A stretch of 64,000 bases of DNA from contig NZ_CP134400.1 in the NCBI RefSeq assembly GCF_002968285.2, forward strand, positions 1,054,001 to 1,118,000, given 5' to 3'. A program made the translations under genes and the position numbers. Positions within the stretch are counted from its first letter, which is position 1. Each line of letters starts with the position of its first letter. Below the pieces are notes generated by a model, which made no database searches, was not told where the DNA came from, and saw only the letters and a list, made by a program, of their open reading frames with translations. Positions 8,957 to 20,251 of this stretch are shown here, piece by piece. This DNA comes from Mycobacterium sp. ITM-2016-00318. GTDB lineage: Bacteria > Actinomycetota > Actinomycetes > Mycobacteriales > Mycobacteriaceae.

Positions 8957-9624
8957 TGGCTACCAAATCTGTCAAGATCGACGTCCACACCCCGGCAGGC
9001 ACGAAGGACGGATCCGTCGAGCTGCCCGCCGAGCTGTTCGACGTCGAGCCGAACATCGCGCTGATGCATCAGGTGGTTACGGCGCAACTCGCGGCGGCCC
9101 GCCAGGGCACCCACTCCACCAAGACCCGTGGCGACGTCCGCGGCGGTGGCCGGAAACCCTACCGGCAGAAGGGCACGGGTCGCGCCCGCCAGGGTTCGAC
9201 GCGTGCGCCTCAGTTCACCGGCGGTGGCACGGTGCACGGCCCGAAGCCGCGCGACTACAGCGAGCGCACACCCAAGAAGATGATCCGTGCCGCGCTGCTC
9301 GGTGCGTTGTCCGACCGGGCCCGCAACGGCCGCATCCACGCGGTGACCGAACTGGTCGAGGGCCAGGCGCCGTCGACGAAGAGCGCCAAGGCGTTCCTGG
9401 CCACTCTGGTCGAGGGCAAGCAGGTGCTGATCGTCATCGGCCGCAGCGACGAAACCAGTGTCCTGAGCGTGCGCAATCTGCCGGGCGTTCATGTGCTTTC
9501 GCCGGATCAGCTCAACACCTATGACGTGCTGCATGCCGACGACGTGGTGTTCAGCGTCGAGGCGCTGGATTCCTACATCAGTGCGAGCACCAAGCAGGAC
9601 AAGACCGAGGAGGTATCGGCCTGA
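8956..9624 (+). CDS. rplD: 50S ribosomal protein L4
   Basis: 222 residues of the L4/L1e family, with the long rRNA-contacting loop [19 protein letters not shown] and the C-terminal [19 protein letters not shown]. It lines part of the exit tunnel. In some bacteria L4 also regulates its own operon and RNase E. It overlaps rplC by one base and rplW by one base. Confidence 0.99.
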   Translation: MATKSVKIDVHTPAGTKDGSVELPAELFDVEPNIALMHQVVTAQLAAARQGTHSTKTRGDVRGGGRKPYRQKGTGRARQGSTRAPQFTGGGTVHGPKPRDYSERTPKKMIRAALLGALSDRARNGRIHAVTELVEGQAPSTKSAKAFLATLVEGKQVLIVIGRSDETSVLSVRNLPGVHVLSPDQLNTYDVLHADDVVFSVEALDSYISASTKQDKTEEVSA

Positions 9625-9926
9625 TGGCGACCGTCACCGATCCGCGCGACATCATCCTGTCGCCGGTCATCTCCGAGAAGTCCTACGGGCTGATCGAGGA
9701 CAACGTCTACACGTTCATCGTTCATCCTGACTCGAACAAGACGCAGATCAAGATCGCGATCGAGAAGATCTTCAAGGTCAAGGTCTCGTCGGTGAACACC
9801 GCCAACCGCCAGGGCAAGCGTAAGCGCACCCGTGCCGGCTATGGCACGCGCAAGAGCACCAAGCGCGCCATCGTCACGCTCGCCGAGGGCAGCAAGCCCA
9901 TCGATCTGTTCGGAGCGCCGGCCTAG
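9624..9926 (+). CDS. rplW: 50S ribosomal protein L23
   Basis: 100 residues with [21 protein letters not shown] at the start and a basic [19 protein letters not shown] loop, both standard for L23. It sits at the tunnel exit and is the docking site for trigger factor and the signal recognition particle. ATG overlaps the rplD stop (TGATG). Confidence 0.99.
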   Translation: MATVTDPRDIILSPVISEKSYGLIEDNVYTFIVHPDSNKTQIKIAIEKIFKVKVSSVNTANRQGKRKRTRAGYGTRKSTKRAIVTLAEGSKPIDLFGAPA

Positions 9927-9946
9927 CCGGCAGGGAGATTTAGAAG

Positions 9947-10789
9947 ATGGCTATTCGCAAGTACAAGCCGACGACCCCCGGTCGCCGCGGTGCGAGCGTC
10001 TCCGATTTCGCCGAGATCACTCGCTCGACTCCGGAGAAGTCGCTCGTCAAGCCGCTGCACGGCAAAGGCGGGCGTAACGCGCACGGTCGAATCACCACCC
10101 GGCACAAGGGCGGTGGCCACAAGCGTGCGTATCGCGTGATCGACTTCCGTCGCCACGACAAGGACGGCGTCAACGCGAAGGTCGCTCACATCGAGTACGA
10201 CCCGAACCGCACCGCCAACATCGCGCTGCTGCACTACCTCGATGGCGAGAAGCGCTACATCATCGCCCCCTCGGGCCTGAAGCAGGGACACATCGTCGAG
10301 TCCGGCGCCAACGCCGACATCAAGCCCGGAAACAACCTGCCGCTGCGCAACATCCCGGCCGGTACCGTCATCCACGCCGTCGAAATGCGGCCTGGCGGCG
10401 GCGCCAAGCTGGCCCGGTCCGCGGGCGCGGGCATCCAGCTGCTTGGTAAGGAAGGCACGTACGCCTCCCTGCGTATGCCCAGCGGTGAGATCCGTCGCGT
10501 CGACGTGCGCTGCCGCGCCACCGTCGGCGAGGTCGGCAACGCCGAGCAGGCGAACATCAACTGGGGTAAGGCCGGCCGTATGCGGTGGAAGGGCAAGCGC
10601 CCGACCGTCCGCGGTGTCGTGATGAACCCGGTCGACCACCCGCACGGCGGCGGTGAGGGCAAGACCTCCGGCGGCCGTCACCCGGTCAGCCCGTGGGGTA
10701 AGCCCGAGGGCCGTACCCGTAAGTCGCACAAGCCAAGCGACAAGCTCATCGTCAGACGCCGGCGTACCGGCAAGAAGCATCACCGGTAG
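9947..10789 (+). CDS. rplB: 50S ribosomal protein L2
   Basis: 280 residues. [20 protein letters not shown], the [19 protein letters not shown] segment and the highly conserved [17 protein letters not shown] loop identify L2, which is needed for subunit joining and for peptidyl transferase structure. Preceded by a GGGAG ribosome site in a 20-base spacer. Confidence 0.99.
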   Translation: MAIRKYKPTTPGRRGASVSDFAEITRSTPEKSLVKPLHGKGGRNAHGRITTRHKGGGHKRAYRVIDFRRHDKDGVNAKVAHIEYDPNRTANIALLHYLDGEKRYIIAPSGLKQGHIVESGANADIKPGNNLPLRNIPAGTVIHAVEMRPGGGAKLARSAGAGIQLLGKEGTYASLRMPSGEIRRVDVRCRATVGEVGNAEQANINWGKAGRMRWKGKRPTVRGVVMNPVDHPHGGGEGKTSGGRHPVSPWGKPEGRTRKSHKPSDKLIVRRRRTGKKHHR

Positions 10790-10810
10790 AAGTAGCCAGG
10801 AGAAAGAACG

Positions 10811-11088
10811 ATGCCACGCAGCCTGAAAAAAGGTCCGTTCGTCGACGACCATCTCCTCAAGAAGGTCGACGTCCAGAACGAGAAGAACAGCAAGCAGGTC
10901 ATCAAGACCTGGTCTCGCCGGTCGACCATCATCCCCGACTTCATCGGGCACACCTTTGCGGTGCACGACGGCCGCAAGCACGTCCCGGTGTTCGTCACCG
11001 AGGCGATGGTCGGACACAAGCTCGGCGAGTTCGCACCCACCCGCACGTTCAAGGGTCACATCAAAGATGACCGGAAGGCCAAACGGCG

Positions 11089-11092
<4 letters not shown>
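10811..11092 (+). CDS. rpsS: 30S ribosomal protein S19
   Basis: 93 residues: [39 protein letters not shown] and [13 protein letters not shown] are standard S19. It lies in the 30S head and contacts the A-site finger of the 50S. The CAGGAG just before the ATG is a strong ribosome site; the 3' end overlaps rplV by 4 bases. Confidence 0.99.
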
Positions 11093-12623
<1,531 letters not shown>

Positions 12624-12626
12624 GTC

Positions 12627-13043
12627 ATGTTGATTCCCCGTAAAGTCAAGCACCGCAAGCAACATCACCCGAGGCAGCGTGGCGTAGCCAGCGGTGGTAC
12701 GTCGGTGAGCTTCGGTGACTACGGCATCCAGGCACTGGAGCACGCATACATCACCAACCGGCAGATCGAGTCCGCTCGTATCGCCATCAACCGGCACATC
12801 AAGCGTGGCGGCAAGGTGTGGATCAACATCTTCCCCGACCGCCCGCTGACCAAGAAGCCGGCCGAGACCCGTATGGGTTCTGGTAAGGGCTCGCCGGAAT
12901 GGTGGGTGGCCAACGTCAAGCCCGGCCGCGTGCTGTTCGAGCTTAGCTATCCCGATGAGAAGACCGCTCGGGACGCACTCACCCGCGCGATTCACAAGCT
13001 GCCGATCAAGGCACGCATCGTTACCCGAGAGGAGCACTTCTGA
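12627..13043 (+). CDS. rplP: 50S ribosomal protein L16
   Basis: 138 residues. [19 protein letters not shown] and the [20 protein letters not shown] segment are invariant L16 features. L16 helps position tRNA in the A site. Its stop overlaps the start of rpmC by one base. Confidence 0.99.
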   Translation: MLIPRKVKHRKQHHPRQRGVASGGTSVSFGDYGIQALEHAYITNRQIESARIAINRHIKRGGKVWINIFPDRPLTKKPAETRMGSGKGSPEWWVANVKPGRVLFELSYPDEKTARDALTRAIHKLPIKARIVTREEHF

Positions 13044-13276
13044 TGGCAGTGGGAGTGACGCCGGGCGAACTGCGCGAGCTGACCGACGACGAGTTGGCCG
13101 GCAAGCTGCGCGAGTCCAAGGAAGAGTTGTTCAACCTGCGCTTCCAGATGGCCACCGGCCAGCTGGCCAACAACCGCCGGCTGCGCATTGTGCGCCAGGA
13201 GATTGCGCGCGTGTACACCGTCCTGCGCGAACGTGAATTGGGTCTGGCTTCCGGGCCCGTTGGTGAGGAATCGTAA
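13043..13276 (+). CDS. rpmC: 50S ribosomal protein L29
   Basis: 77 residues with [33 protein letters not shown], the helical hairpin typical of L29 at the tunnel exit. A short acidic end (GPVGEES) extends it slightly beyond E. coli L29. It overlaps rplP and rpsQ by one base each. Confidence 0.98.
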   Translation: MAVGVTPGELRELTDDELAGKLRESKEELFNLRFQMATGQLANNRRLRIVRQEIARVYTVLRERELGLASGPVGEES

Positions 13277-13590
13277 TGGCAGACAAGGCAACCAAGACAG
13301 GCGAGGCGGGCTCGAAGCACACGCCGCGCACTGAGAAACCGCGCGGCCGCCGCAAGACCCGCATCGGCTACGTCGTCAGCGACAAGATGCAGAAGACGAT
13401 CGTGGTCGAGATCGAGGACCGCAACCGCCATCCGCTCTACGGCAAGATCATCCGCACCACCACCAAGGTGAAGGCGCACGATGAGAACGGCATCGCAGGC
13501 ATCGGCGACCGAGTTTCGCTGATGGAAACCCGCCCGCTGTCAGCCACGAAGCGCTGGCGGCTGGTCGAGATCCTCGAGAAGGCCAAGTAG
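13276..13590 (+). CDS. rpsQ: 30S ribosomal protein S17
   Basis: 104 residues; the core [25 protein letters not shown] and [23 protein letters not shown] is standard S17, an early 16S rRNA-binding assembly protein. A 25-residue Lys/Thr-rich N-terminal extension precedes the core, as in other mycobacteria. It is the last gene of the S10 operon and a hairpin terminator follows. Confidence 0.98.
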   Translation: MADKATKTGEAGSKHTPRTEKPRGRRKTRIGYVVSDKMQKTIVVEIEDRNRHPLYGKIIRTTTKVKAHDENGIAGIGDRVSLMETRPLSATKRWRLVEILEKAK

Positions 13591-13602
13591 CCCGAGCACA
13601 GG

Positions 13603-13642
13603 AGCCCCGGCTGCCGTCATCGGCGTCGGGGCCTCTTCTTTG
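13603..13642 (+). terminator. Rho-independent terminator of the S10 operon
   Basis: GCCCCG and CGGGGC form an outer stem that encloses a second stem GCCG-TCAT-CGGC, followed by CTCTTCTTTG. It starts 13 bases after the rpsQ stop. The T-rich run is imperfect but the position is right. Confidence 0.65.
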
Positions 13643-13816
13643 CAACGGCCTCGCTACGCCATCGCACCCGCTATTCCGGGACGACGCTTCGCGAGAGCCT
13701 GCAGGAGTGATGAGTCTCGTTGCAGCACAGCGCCTTTGTGGCCGCGCAGGTGGCACGCCGAACCGGGTGCACGTGCTCTCGCGCCGCGCACCCGGGTCGA
13801 CTGTCGTGCGGTGAGC

Positions 13817-14872
13817 TCAGGCCGCGTCGTTACCTGCGTCGCCGGTACCGGCGCTACCGGCGTCACCGGAGTCGTCGCTACCTGCGTCGCCGGAGTCGGC
13901 GCTGCCCGCGTCGCTCGAGTCGGTGCCAGTCGAGCTGTCACCGGTCGAGTCCGTTGTGCTGCCGTCGGTGGCTGCGCTGTCCTCGCCGGACGTCGCGGTG
14001 TCATCGGTGGCCGTCTCATTTGTGACCGTCGCGGTCTCGACCTCGTCGGTCTCCTCCGTCACAGTCGCCTCTTCTGTCGGCGCGGAAACTTCCTCGACGA
14101 CTTCCTCCGCCACCGGAGTGGCTTCCTCCGGCGCTGCCTCGGGCACCGCCGCAGCCTCCTCGGCCACGCTCTCCTCGGCCGGTGCGGCCGAATCGACTGA
14201 GAGATCGAAGGTTTGCGCCGCAGCCCCATTCTCCAGGTCGGTGGCTCCGAAGGTCGTTGCTCCTGCCACAGCCGGCGCCGCCAGCGGAATGATGCCGCCC
14301 AACAGACCGCCCAACACCAGTGGCAACCCGCCCAACAGACCGGCCAACCCTAGGCCCAACCCAGTGAGAAGTGCTCCGAGCCCAAAAGTCACCGGGAACA
14401 AAAGGGGCGTCAAGCTAACAACCACTACCGCCAGGCCGGCGAAAACTGTCTGAAGCACGGGCACGACACCCTGTGCCAGCACCTGGGTCAGGCCGTCGAA
14501 GACTTCGCTCAGCACGGGCACCAGAGCGGCGAGCACTGGCGGCACACCAAATCTCAGCAGGTCGGTCAGGCCGTCGAGCAGTGAGTCGACCACCAGCGCC
14601 AAGCCCCCGAACAGGCCACCATTCACGAGGAGTAGATCGTTGAGCAGCTCGAAGACCTGTCCAGGATCCAGCCCAGCAAGCAGCGGGCCCAGCACAGCGA
14701 GGAGGTCCTCGTGGAACGACGCCAATTCGATGGGAGCGCTAGAGACAATCGAACTGGGAATTGAGATATCCGGCGGTGCGGTGACCGGAATGATCGGAGC
14801 GACAGCGATGGCGCTGGCACCGACTAGAGCTATGCCCATCGTCGTATATGGGCGGATTGTGGCTGCGTGCAT
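13817..14872 (-). CDS. Secreted hydrophobic protein with acidic repetitive tail
   Basis: About 351 residues from the ATG at 14870-14872, preceded by AGGGGGAGC; an upstream in-frame GTG at 14887 is less likely. An N-terminal signal peptide (RPYTTMGIALVGASAIAVAPI) is followed by about 190 residues that are very rich in Leu, Gly and Val (GLGALLTGLGLGLAGLLGGL), reminiscent of the hydrophobic repeats of mycobacterial secreted and PE/PPE-linked proteins, then about 130 acidic Ser/Thr/Asp/Glu-rich residues ending in SGDAGS-type repeats. The tail looks disordered and surface exposed. I cannot assign a function. It lies between the S10 terminator and zwf. Confidence 0.68.
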   Translation of the reverse strand: MHAATIRPYTTMGIALVGASAIAVAPIIPVTAPPDISIPSSIVSSAPIELASFHEDLLAVLGPLLAGLDPGQVFELLNDLLLVNGGLFGGLALVVDSLLDGLTDLLRFGVPPVLAALVPVLSEVFDGLTQVLAQGVVPVLQTVFAGLAVVVVSLTPLLFPVTFGLGALLTGLGLGLAGLLGGLPLVLGGLLGGIIPLAAPAVAGATTFGATDLENGAAAQTFDLSVDSAAPAEESVAEEAAAVPEAAPEEATPVAEEVVEEVSAPTEEATVTEETDEVETATVTNETATDDTATSGEDSAATDGSTTDSTGDSSTGTDSSDAGSADSGDAGSDDSGDAGSAGTGDAGNDAA

Positions 14873-14887
14873 GGTGCTCCCCCTCAC

Positions 14888-15480
14888 AGGGTTCGTTTAT
14901 CAGATCTGGGAGACTTACCCCACTCTTGGGAAACTAATCGGTATTCCTCAGGAAATTTTAAGTCGCGTCAATTAGATTCAACTGATCTATCCTCGCTGCT
15001 TTGACGGGCGAAGTAGCTGATCTAGATCGCTTCGTAGACAAGGCATCTCGGAATCGGCTTCTTTTTCAAGGTCATTTACACGTGAACAGCGCCTCGCATA
15101 ATGCGCGCGTAAATGCAGTGCCTCGTGAACGCTTGGCTGCCCAGGCTTCGGTGGCCTTTCTTTGCCGCGGGGGGCCCCGTCCGGTGGCGACGATTCACAG
15201 ATTCACTCAGGATCCGTTGACACCACGGCGAGCCAAACGCCGAATAACCGGTCACTCCAGGACATAGGGCGGGAGCTGTGCCGGCGGCCGCTCGAAAGCC
15301 CGATGAAGTGCCGCTTTGACGGAGGCGCTCGAGAGCAGTCAAGCCAACGTCCCTGAGTACCATCGAAATCATTAGGGGCGCGCCTGGAATGCTATGCGGT
15401 CGTAGCGATTTCGTTCGGTGCCGTCCTGGAGGCCAAGGAGGGCGCGTCGGTTGCCGTCAGCATCCCTGCGAGGTGGCGTA
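14888..15480. other. Intergenic region upstream of the secreted-protein gene
   Basis: About 590 bases without a convincing gene. The first 200 bases are noticeably AT-richer than the surroundings and probably hold the minus-strand promoter of the secreted-protein gene (CTGATAAACG close to its start). Short open frames on both strands here have no recognisable protein features. It also contains the 3' flank of zwf; I see no strong terminator hairpin. Confidence 0.5.
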
Positions 15481-16998
15481 CTAGCAGTCGTCGTGCTTGT
15501 GCTCGCGCCAGCTCCGCTCGAACGGCAGCCGCCACGCGTTGGGCGCGACCAGTTGGTGGATGGCGTTGGGGCCCCAGGTGCCCTGCGGGTAGGGCTTGGC
15601 CGGAGGCGGGTCGGACAGCAGGTACTCCGAACGCTCCCACAGCGACTCGATGCCCTCCGCCGTGGTGAACAGTGTGTGGTCGCCCCGCATCGCGTCGAGA
15701 ATCAGGCGCTCGTATGCCTCGAGCACCTCGGTCGACGAGTCGATCTCCTGCGTCGAGAACTGCATCGACAACTTGTCGAGCTTCATGCCGGGGCCGGGCC
15801 GCTTACCGTAGAAGGACAGCGACACTTTGGAGTTGTCGGCCAGGTCGAAGGTCAGATGGTCGGGGCCTTGAGCGCCGACACCGGATCCGGCGGGGAACAT
15901 GGATCGCGGCGCCTCCTTGAACGCGATCGAGATGATCCGCATACCCTCGGCCATCCGCTTGCCGGTGCGCAGATAGATCGGCACACCCGCCCACCGCCAG
16001 TTGTCGATGCCGACCTTCAACGCGATGAAGGTCTCGCTATCGGAATCTCTTGCCACACCCTCTAACTCGCGGTACCCGGTGAACTGTCCGCGTACCACGT
16101 CAGAACACTTCACCGGCAGCATGGAGCGGAACACCTTGTTCTTCTCCTCGCTGATCGCACGGGGCTCCAGGGCGGTCGGCGGCTCCATCACCACGAATGC
16201 CATCACTTGAAATAGGTGAGTGACCACCATGTCCTTGTAGGCACCGGTGCTCTCGTAGAAGTTGGCCCGCTCGTCCAACCCCAGCGTCTCCGGGATGTCG
16301 ATCTGGATGTGGTCGATGAAGTTGCGATTCCAAATCGGCTCGAACAGGCCGTTGGCGAACCGGAAGGCCAGGATGTTCTGCGCGGCCTCCTTGCCGAGGA
16401 AGTGGTCGATGCGGAAGATCTGGTTCTCGTCGAAGGTCTCGTGGACGAAGTCGTTGAGTTCAACCGCGCTGGCCAGATCGGTGCCGAACGGCTTCTCCAT
16501 GACCACCCGCGACCGTTCGACCAGCTTTGCGTCGCGCAGCATGGTGATCACCGCGCGCGCCGCCTTCGGCGGTACGGACAAATAGTGCAGGCGATGCACG
16601 TCGGGCCCGAGCCTCTCCTCGGCCTCCTCGACCGCGGCAGCCAATGCCTCGGGACCTGCGCTCTGTGCGACGTAGGTGACGGTCTCGGCGAACCGCTCCC
16701 ACTCTTCCTTGGTGAGCTTGTGCGTTCCGAAGTCGTCGATCGCCGCCTTGGCCACCTCGAGGAACTCGTCGCGCGAGATATCCTCGAGCGAGGTGGCGAC
16801 GATTTCGATGTGCGGCGCCAGATCGGATTGGTCCAAGTAGGCGAGGCCGGGGATCAACTTGCGTCTGGCGAGGTCACCCGTCGCACCGAACAACACGACG
16901 ACGTGCGGGTGCACCGAGAACTCGTCATGCCGATGCGGGCGTGCGCCCAGGGCCGGGTAGGAAATGGTCTGCGCTTTACTTGTCGCCACGTTCGGCAT
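15481..16998 (-). CDS. zwf: Glucose-6-phosphate dehydrogenase
   Basis: Oxidises glucose 6-phosphate to 6-phosphogluconolactone and makes NADPH, the first step of the pentose phosphate pathway. About 505 residues from the ATG at 16996-16998. Seen: nucleotide-binding VVLFGATGDLARRKLIPGLAYL, the substrate-binding RIDHFLGKEAAQNILAFRFAN with the conserved Lys, and QIDIPETLGLDERANFYESTGAYKDMVVTHLFQ. The C-terminal TWGPNAIHQLVAPNAWRLPF is typical. It is divergent from the arylsulfatase gene across 191 bases. Its location between the ribosomal operons is unusual; in M. tuberculosis the zwf genes lie elsewhere. Confidence 0.96.
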   Translation of the reverse strand: MPNVATSKAQTISYPALGARPHRHDEFSVHPHVVVLFGATGDLARRKLIPGLAYLDQSDLAPHIEIVATSLEDISRDEFLEVAKAAIDDFGTHKLTKEEWERFAETVTYVAQSAGPEALAAAVEEAEERLGPDVHRLHYLSVPPKAARAVITMLRDAKLVERSRVVMEKPFGTDLASAVELNDFVHETFDENQIFRIDHFLGKEAAQNILAFRFANGLFEPIWNRNFIDHIQIDIPETLGLDERANFYESTGAYKDMVVTHLFQVMAFVVMEPPTALEPRAISEEKNKVFRSMLPVKCSDVVRGQFTGYRELEGVARDSDSETFIALKVGIDNWRWAGVPIYLRTGKRMAEGMRIISIAFKEAPRSMFPAGSGVGAQGPDHLTFDLADNSKVSLSFYGKRPGPGMKLDKLSMQFSTQEIDSSTEVLEAYERLILDAMRGDHTLFTTAEGIESLWERSEYLLSDPPPAKPYPQGTWGPNAIHQLVAPNAWRLPFERSWREHKHDDC

Positions 16999-17189
16999 AT
17001 TTCCACCGCGGCGTTCTCCCTGCAGGACTACGTGGTCATTGGCCCCGCCGCCGGCAGAAAACACTGTTCAGAAGCGGTCCGAGCCGAGATAGCGCCGTCG
17101 CCAATTTCTCAGCAAACGAAGACTCACGCGGTGTAACGTCCGGGCGGTTGGGGACCACGCGGGACGTACCTACTCGGACGAGCCGGGCC

Positions 17190-19541
17190 ATGGCAACCGA
17201 ATTCAACGGAAAAATCGAGCTGGATGTCCGCGACTCCGAGCCCGACTGGGGACCGTACGCCGCCCCGACCGCGCCGAAGGACGCACCCAACGTCCTCTAT
17301 CTCGTCTGGGACGACACGGGCATCGCCACGTGGGACTGCTTCGGCGGCCTTGTCGAGATGCCGACGATGAGCCGCATCGCCGAGCGCGGTGTGCGGCTGT
17401 CCCAGTTCCACACCACCGCGCTGTGCTCGCCGACTCGCGCCTCGCTGCTGACCGGGCGCAACGCCACCACCGTCGGCATGGCCACGATCGAGGAGTTCAC
17501 CGATGGCTTCCCGAACTGCAACGGTCGCATCCCGGCGGAAACCGCGCTGCTGTCGGAGGTGCTGAACGAGCGGGGTTGGAACACCTACTGCATCGGCAAG
17601 TGGCATCTGACCCCGCTGGAGGAGTCGAATCTCGCTGCCACCCGGCGTCATTGGCCTCTGTCGCGGGGTTTCGAACGATTCTACGGTTTCATGGGCGGCG
17701 AGACCGACCAGTGGTATCCCGACCTGGTCTACGACAACCACCAAGTGTCGCCGCCTGCGACACCGGAGGAGGGCTATCACCTCTCGAAGGACCTGGCGGA
17801 CAAGACGATCGAGTTCATCCGCGACGCGAAGGTCATCGCGCCCGACAAACCCTGGTTTTCCTACCTGTGCCCCGGCGCCGGGCACGCGCCGCACCATGTC
17901 TTCGACGAGTGGGTGGCCAGATACGCCGGCACGTTCGACATGGGCTACGAGCGCTACCGCGAAATCGTGCTGGAGAACCAGAAGAAGCTCGGCATCGTGC
18001 CGCAGGGCACGGAGTTGTCGCCGATCAACCCGTATCTCGATGTCAAGGGTCCCAACGGAGAACCGTGGCCGCCGCAGGACACCGTGCGGCCGTGGGATTC
18101 GCTGAACGACGAAGAGAAGCGTCTGTTCAGCCGAATGGCCGAGGTGTTCGCCGGCTTCCTGTCTTATACCGACGAGCAGATCGGTCGCATCCTCGACTAT
18201 CTCGAGGAGTCGGATCAGTTGGACAACACGATCATCGTGGTGATCTCCGACAACGGAGCCAGCGGTGAGGGCGGCCCCAACGGGTCGGTGAACGAGGTCA
18301 AGTTCTTCAACGGCTACATCGACACCGTCGAAGAAAGCATGCGCTACATCGATCATCTCGGCGGCCCGGACACCTATCCGCACTATGCGATCGGCTGGGC
18401 GATGGCGTTCAACACGCCCTACAAGCTCTACAAGCGCTACGCCTCCCATGAGGGTGGAATCGCCGATTCCGCAATCATCAGTTGGCCCAGGGGAATCAAG
18501 GCACACGGTGAGGTGCGCGACAACTACGTCAACGTCAGCGACATCACACCGACGATTTATGACCTGCTGGGGATCACGCCGCCGGACGAGGTCGCCGGGA
18601 TCCCGCAGAAGCCGCTCGACGGCGTGAGTTTCACAGCCGCTCTTGACGATTCGTCCGCCGACACCGGCAAGCACACGCAGTTCTACGCCATGCTGGGAAC
18701 CCGGGGGATCTGGCACGACGGCTGGTTCGCCAACACCGTGCACGCGGCGACGCCTGCGGGATGGTCGCACTTCGACAGGGACCGCTGGGAGCTCTACCAC
18801 ATCGAGAAGGACCGCAGCCAGTGCCACGACCTGGCCGCCGACAATCCCGACAAGCTCGAGGAGATGACGAAGCTGTGGTTCACCGAGGCCGGTAAGTACA
18901 ACGGTCTGCCGCTCGCCGACCTCAACATCTTGGAGACGATGATGCGGTACCGCCCCTATCTGACGGGGGAGCGGAAAAGCTTCACGTACTACCCGGGTGC
19001 GGCGGAGGTCGGAATGGGCGCCGCCGCCGAGCCGCGCGGCCAGTCGATCTCGGTGCTCGCGGAGGTCACCGTGGACACGACCGGTGCCGAAGGGGTGCTG
19101 TTCAAACAGGGCGGTGGCCATGGCGGGCATGTCTTGTTCATCCAGGACGGCCGCCTGCACTACGTCTACAACTTCATGGGCGACGAGGAGCAGACGGTGT
19201 CATCACCCGGTGCGGTGCCGCTGGGCAAGCACATCCTCGGCGTCAGCTACGCCCGTACCGGCACGGTCGAGAACAGCCACACGCCGCTCGGCGACGTCAC
19301 GCTCTACGTCGACGGTGACGCCGTCGCGGCCCTGTCGAACGTGACGGCGCATCCAGGCACATTCGGGTTGGCCGGCGCCACGATCAGCGTCGGACGCAAC
19401 ACCGGCTCGGCGGTGTCAAGTACGTTCAAGGCTCCCTATGACTTCACCGGCGGAACCATCGCGCAGGTCCGCGTCGACCTATCGGGAGCGCCGTACGTCG
19501 ACGTCGAGAAAGAACTCGCCATGGCCTTCGCCAGAGATTGA
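17190..19541 (+). CDS. atsA: Arylsulfatase (type I, formylglycine-dependent)
   Basis: 783-residue type I sulfatase that hydrolyses sulfate esters. Seen: metal-binding VLYLVWDDTGIATWDCFGG, the activation motif CSPTRASLLTGRN with Cys79 that must be converted to formylglycine, GKWHLTP, and the C-terminal metal site in VVISDNGASGEGGPNGS. A beta-sandwich-like region follows after residue 600. The length matches M. tuberculosis AtsA (Rv0711), which is also found after the S10 operon. The start is the ATG that gives MATEFNGKIEL; longer frames run into zwf upstream DNA. The formylglycine-generating enzyme is two genes downstream. Confidence 0.95.
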   Translation: MATEFNGKIELDVRDSEPDWGPYAAPTAPKDAPNVLYLVWDDTGIATWDCFGGLVEMPTMSRIAERGVRLSQFHTTALCSPTRASLLTGRNATTVGMATIEEFTDGFPNCNGRIPAETALLSEVLNERGWNTYCIGKWHLTPLEESNLAATRRHWPLSRGFERFYGFMGGETDQWYPDLVYDNHQVSPPATPEEGYHLSKDLADKTIEFIRDAKVIAPDKPWFSYLCPGAGHAPHHVFDEWVARYAGTFDMGYERYREIVLENQKKLGIVPQGTELSPINPYLDVKGPNGEPWPPQDTVRPWDSLNDEEKRLFSRMAEVFAGFLSYTDEQIGRILDYLEESDQLDNTIIVVISDNGASGEGGPNGSVNEVKFFNGYIDTVEESMRYIDHLGGPDTYPHYAIGWAMAFNTPYKLYKRYASHEGGIADSAIISWPRGIKAHGEVRDNYVNVSDITPTIYDLLGITPPDEVAGIPQKPLDGVSFTAALDDSSADTGKHTQFYAMLGTRGIWHDGWFANTVHAATPAGWSHFDRDRWELYHIEKDRSQCHDLAADNPDKLEEMTKLWFTEAGKYNGLPLADLNILETMMRYRPYLTGERKSFTYYPGAAEVGMGAAAEPRGQSISVLAEVTVDTTGAEGVLFKQGGGHGGHVLFIQDGRLHYVYNFMGDEEQTVSSPGAVPLGKHILGVSYARTGTVENSHTPLGDVTLYVDGDAVAALSNVTAHPGTFGLAGATISVGRNTGSAVSSTFKAPYDFTGGTIAQVRVDLSGAPYVDVEKELAMAFARD

Positions 19542-19551
19542 TGATGCAGCC

Positions 19552-20247
19552 GTGAAGCGGTTTGGATGTACGACGCTCGTCCTGCTGGGCCTGATGGCAC
19601 CTGTCCTGGCCGGCTGTGCCCGCACGGACGAGGGCGTTGCGATCCGTAACGAGGATCTCGCGACGCCCAGCAGCATGCGCCCGCAACCGACGCCCAGGCC
19701 GTCGACGGACAACGCGGGACCGCCGGCTCCGGGCATCCTCACCACCACCCGTGCGCCGATTCCTGCGGACTCCGTCACCTGCCCTGAGCCGGCCCGCGTC
19801 CCTCGGATGGATGTGGTGGTAGCCGACCCGAGCGCCCCCACGATCACGGTCGCACTCCCGGATGGCTGGACCGGCGCGCCGAATTCCGATGACGCGGTGA
19901 GGATATCGGGTCCGGACGGAATGTTGGCGACGGTGACGATCACGCAGACGAAGCTCGATCCCGCCGCAGCGTTCACCGAATACGCCGACAAGGCGATGGC
20001 GGTGTCCGCGGTGAGCAGTATCAGCGTGCTGCCCGCCGAACTCTGCGACTACAGCGGTCAGAAGCTGATGGGCGCATGGTCCGACACCCCCCAACAGTCG
20101 GTCGAGTTCCTTGACCGCATCGTGCACATCTGGACGAACACGAGCGACTACCTGGTCGCCGTTCACGTTCAGGCGCCCGCAGGCACGGACGGATTCGACG
20201 CCGCCTCCACGGTGCTCATCGAAGACTTCGCCGTCCGCCTACCCTGA
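19552..20247 (+). CDS. Lipoprotein of the LpqN/LpqT kind
   Basis: 231 residues from a GTG 10 bases after the sulfatase stop. The leader VKRFGCTTLVLLGLMAPVLAGC ends in a lipobox (LAGC), so the mature protein is lipidated on the outer face of the membrane. A Pro/Thr-rich linker is followed by a domain with VVVADPSAPTITVALPDGWTG and SVEFLDRIVHIWTNTSDYLVAVHVQAP, which resembles the LpqN family of mycobacterial lipoproteins. Its position inside the sulfatase/FGE operon suggests a role linked to sulfatase activity or envelope targeting, but this is inference. Confidence 0.8.
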   Translation: MKRFGCTTLVLLGLMAPVLAGCARTDEGVAIRNEDLATPSSMRPQPTPRPSTDNAGPPAPGILTTTRAPIPADSVTCPEPARVPRMDVVVADPSAPTITVALPDGWTGAPNSDDAVRISGPDGMLATVTITQTKLDPAAAFTEYADKAMAVSAVSSISVLPAELCDYSGQKLMGAWSDTPQQSVEFLDRIVHIWTNTSDYLVAVHVQAPAGTDGFDAASTVLIEDFAVRLP

Positions 20248-20251
20248 AGCC

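Noticed and set aside
15001-15372. Short frames on both strands between the secreted-protein gene and zwf
   Set aside because: No ribosome sites or protein features; overlapping on opposite strands.
17124-19160. Open frame of 678 codons antisense to the arylsulfatase
   Set aside because: It mirrors the arylsulfatase codons; high-GC third positions create long antisense frames. No recognisable domain.
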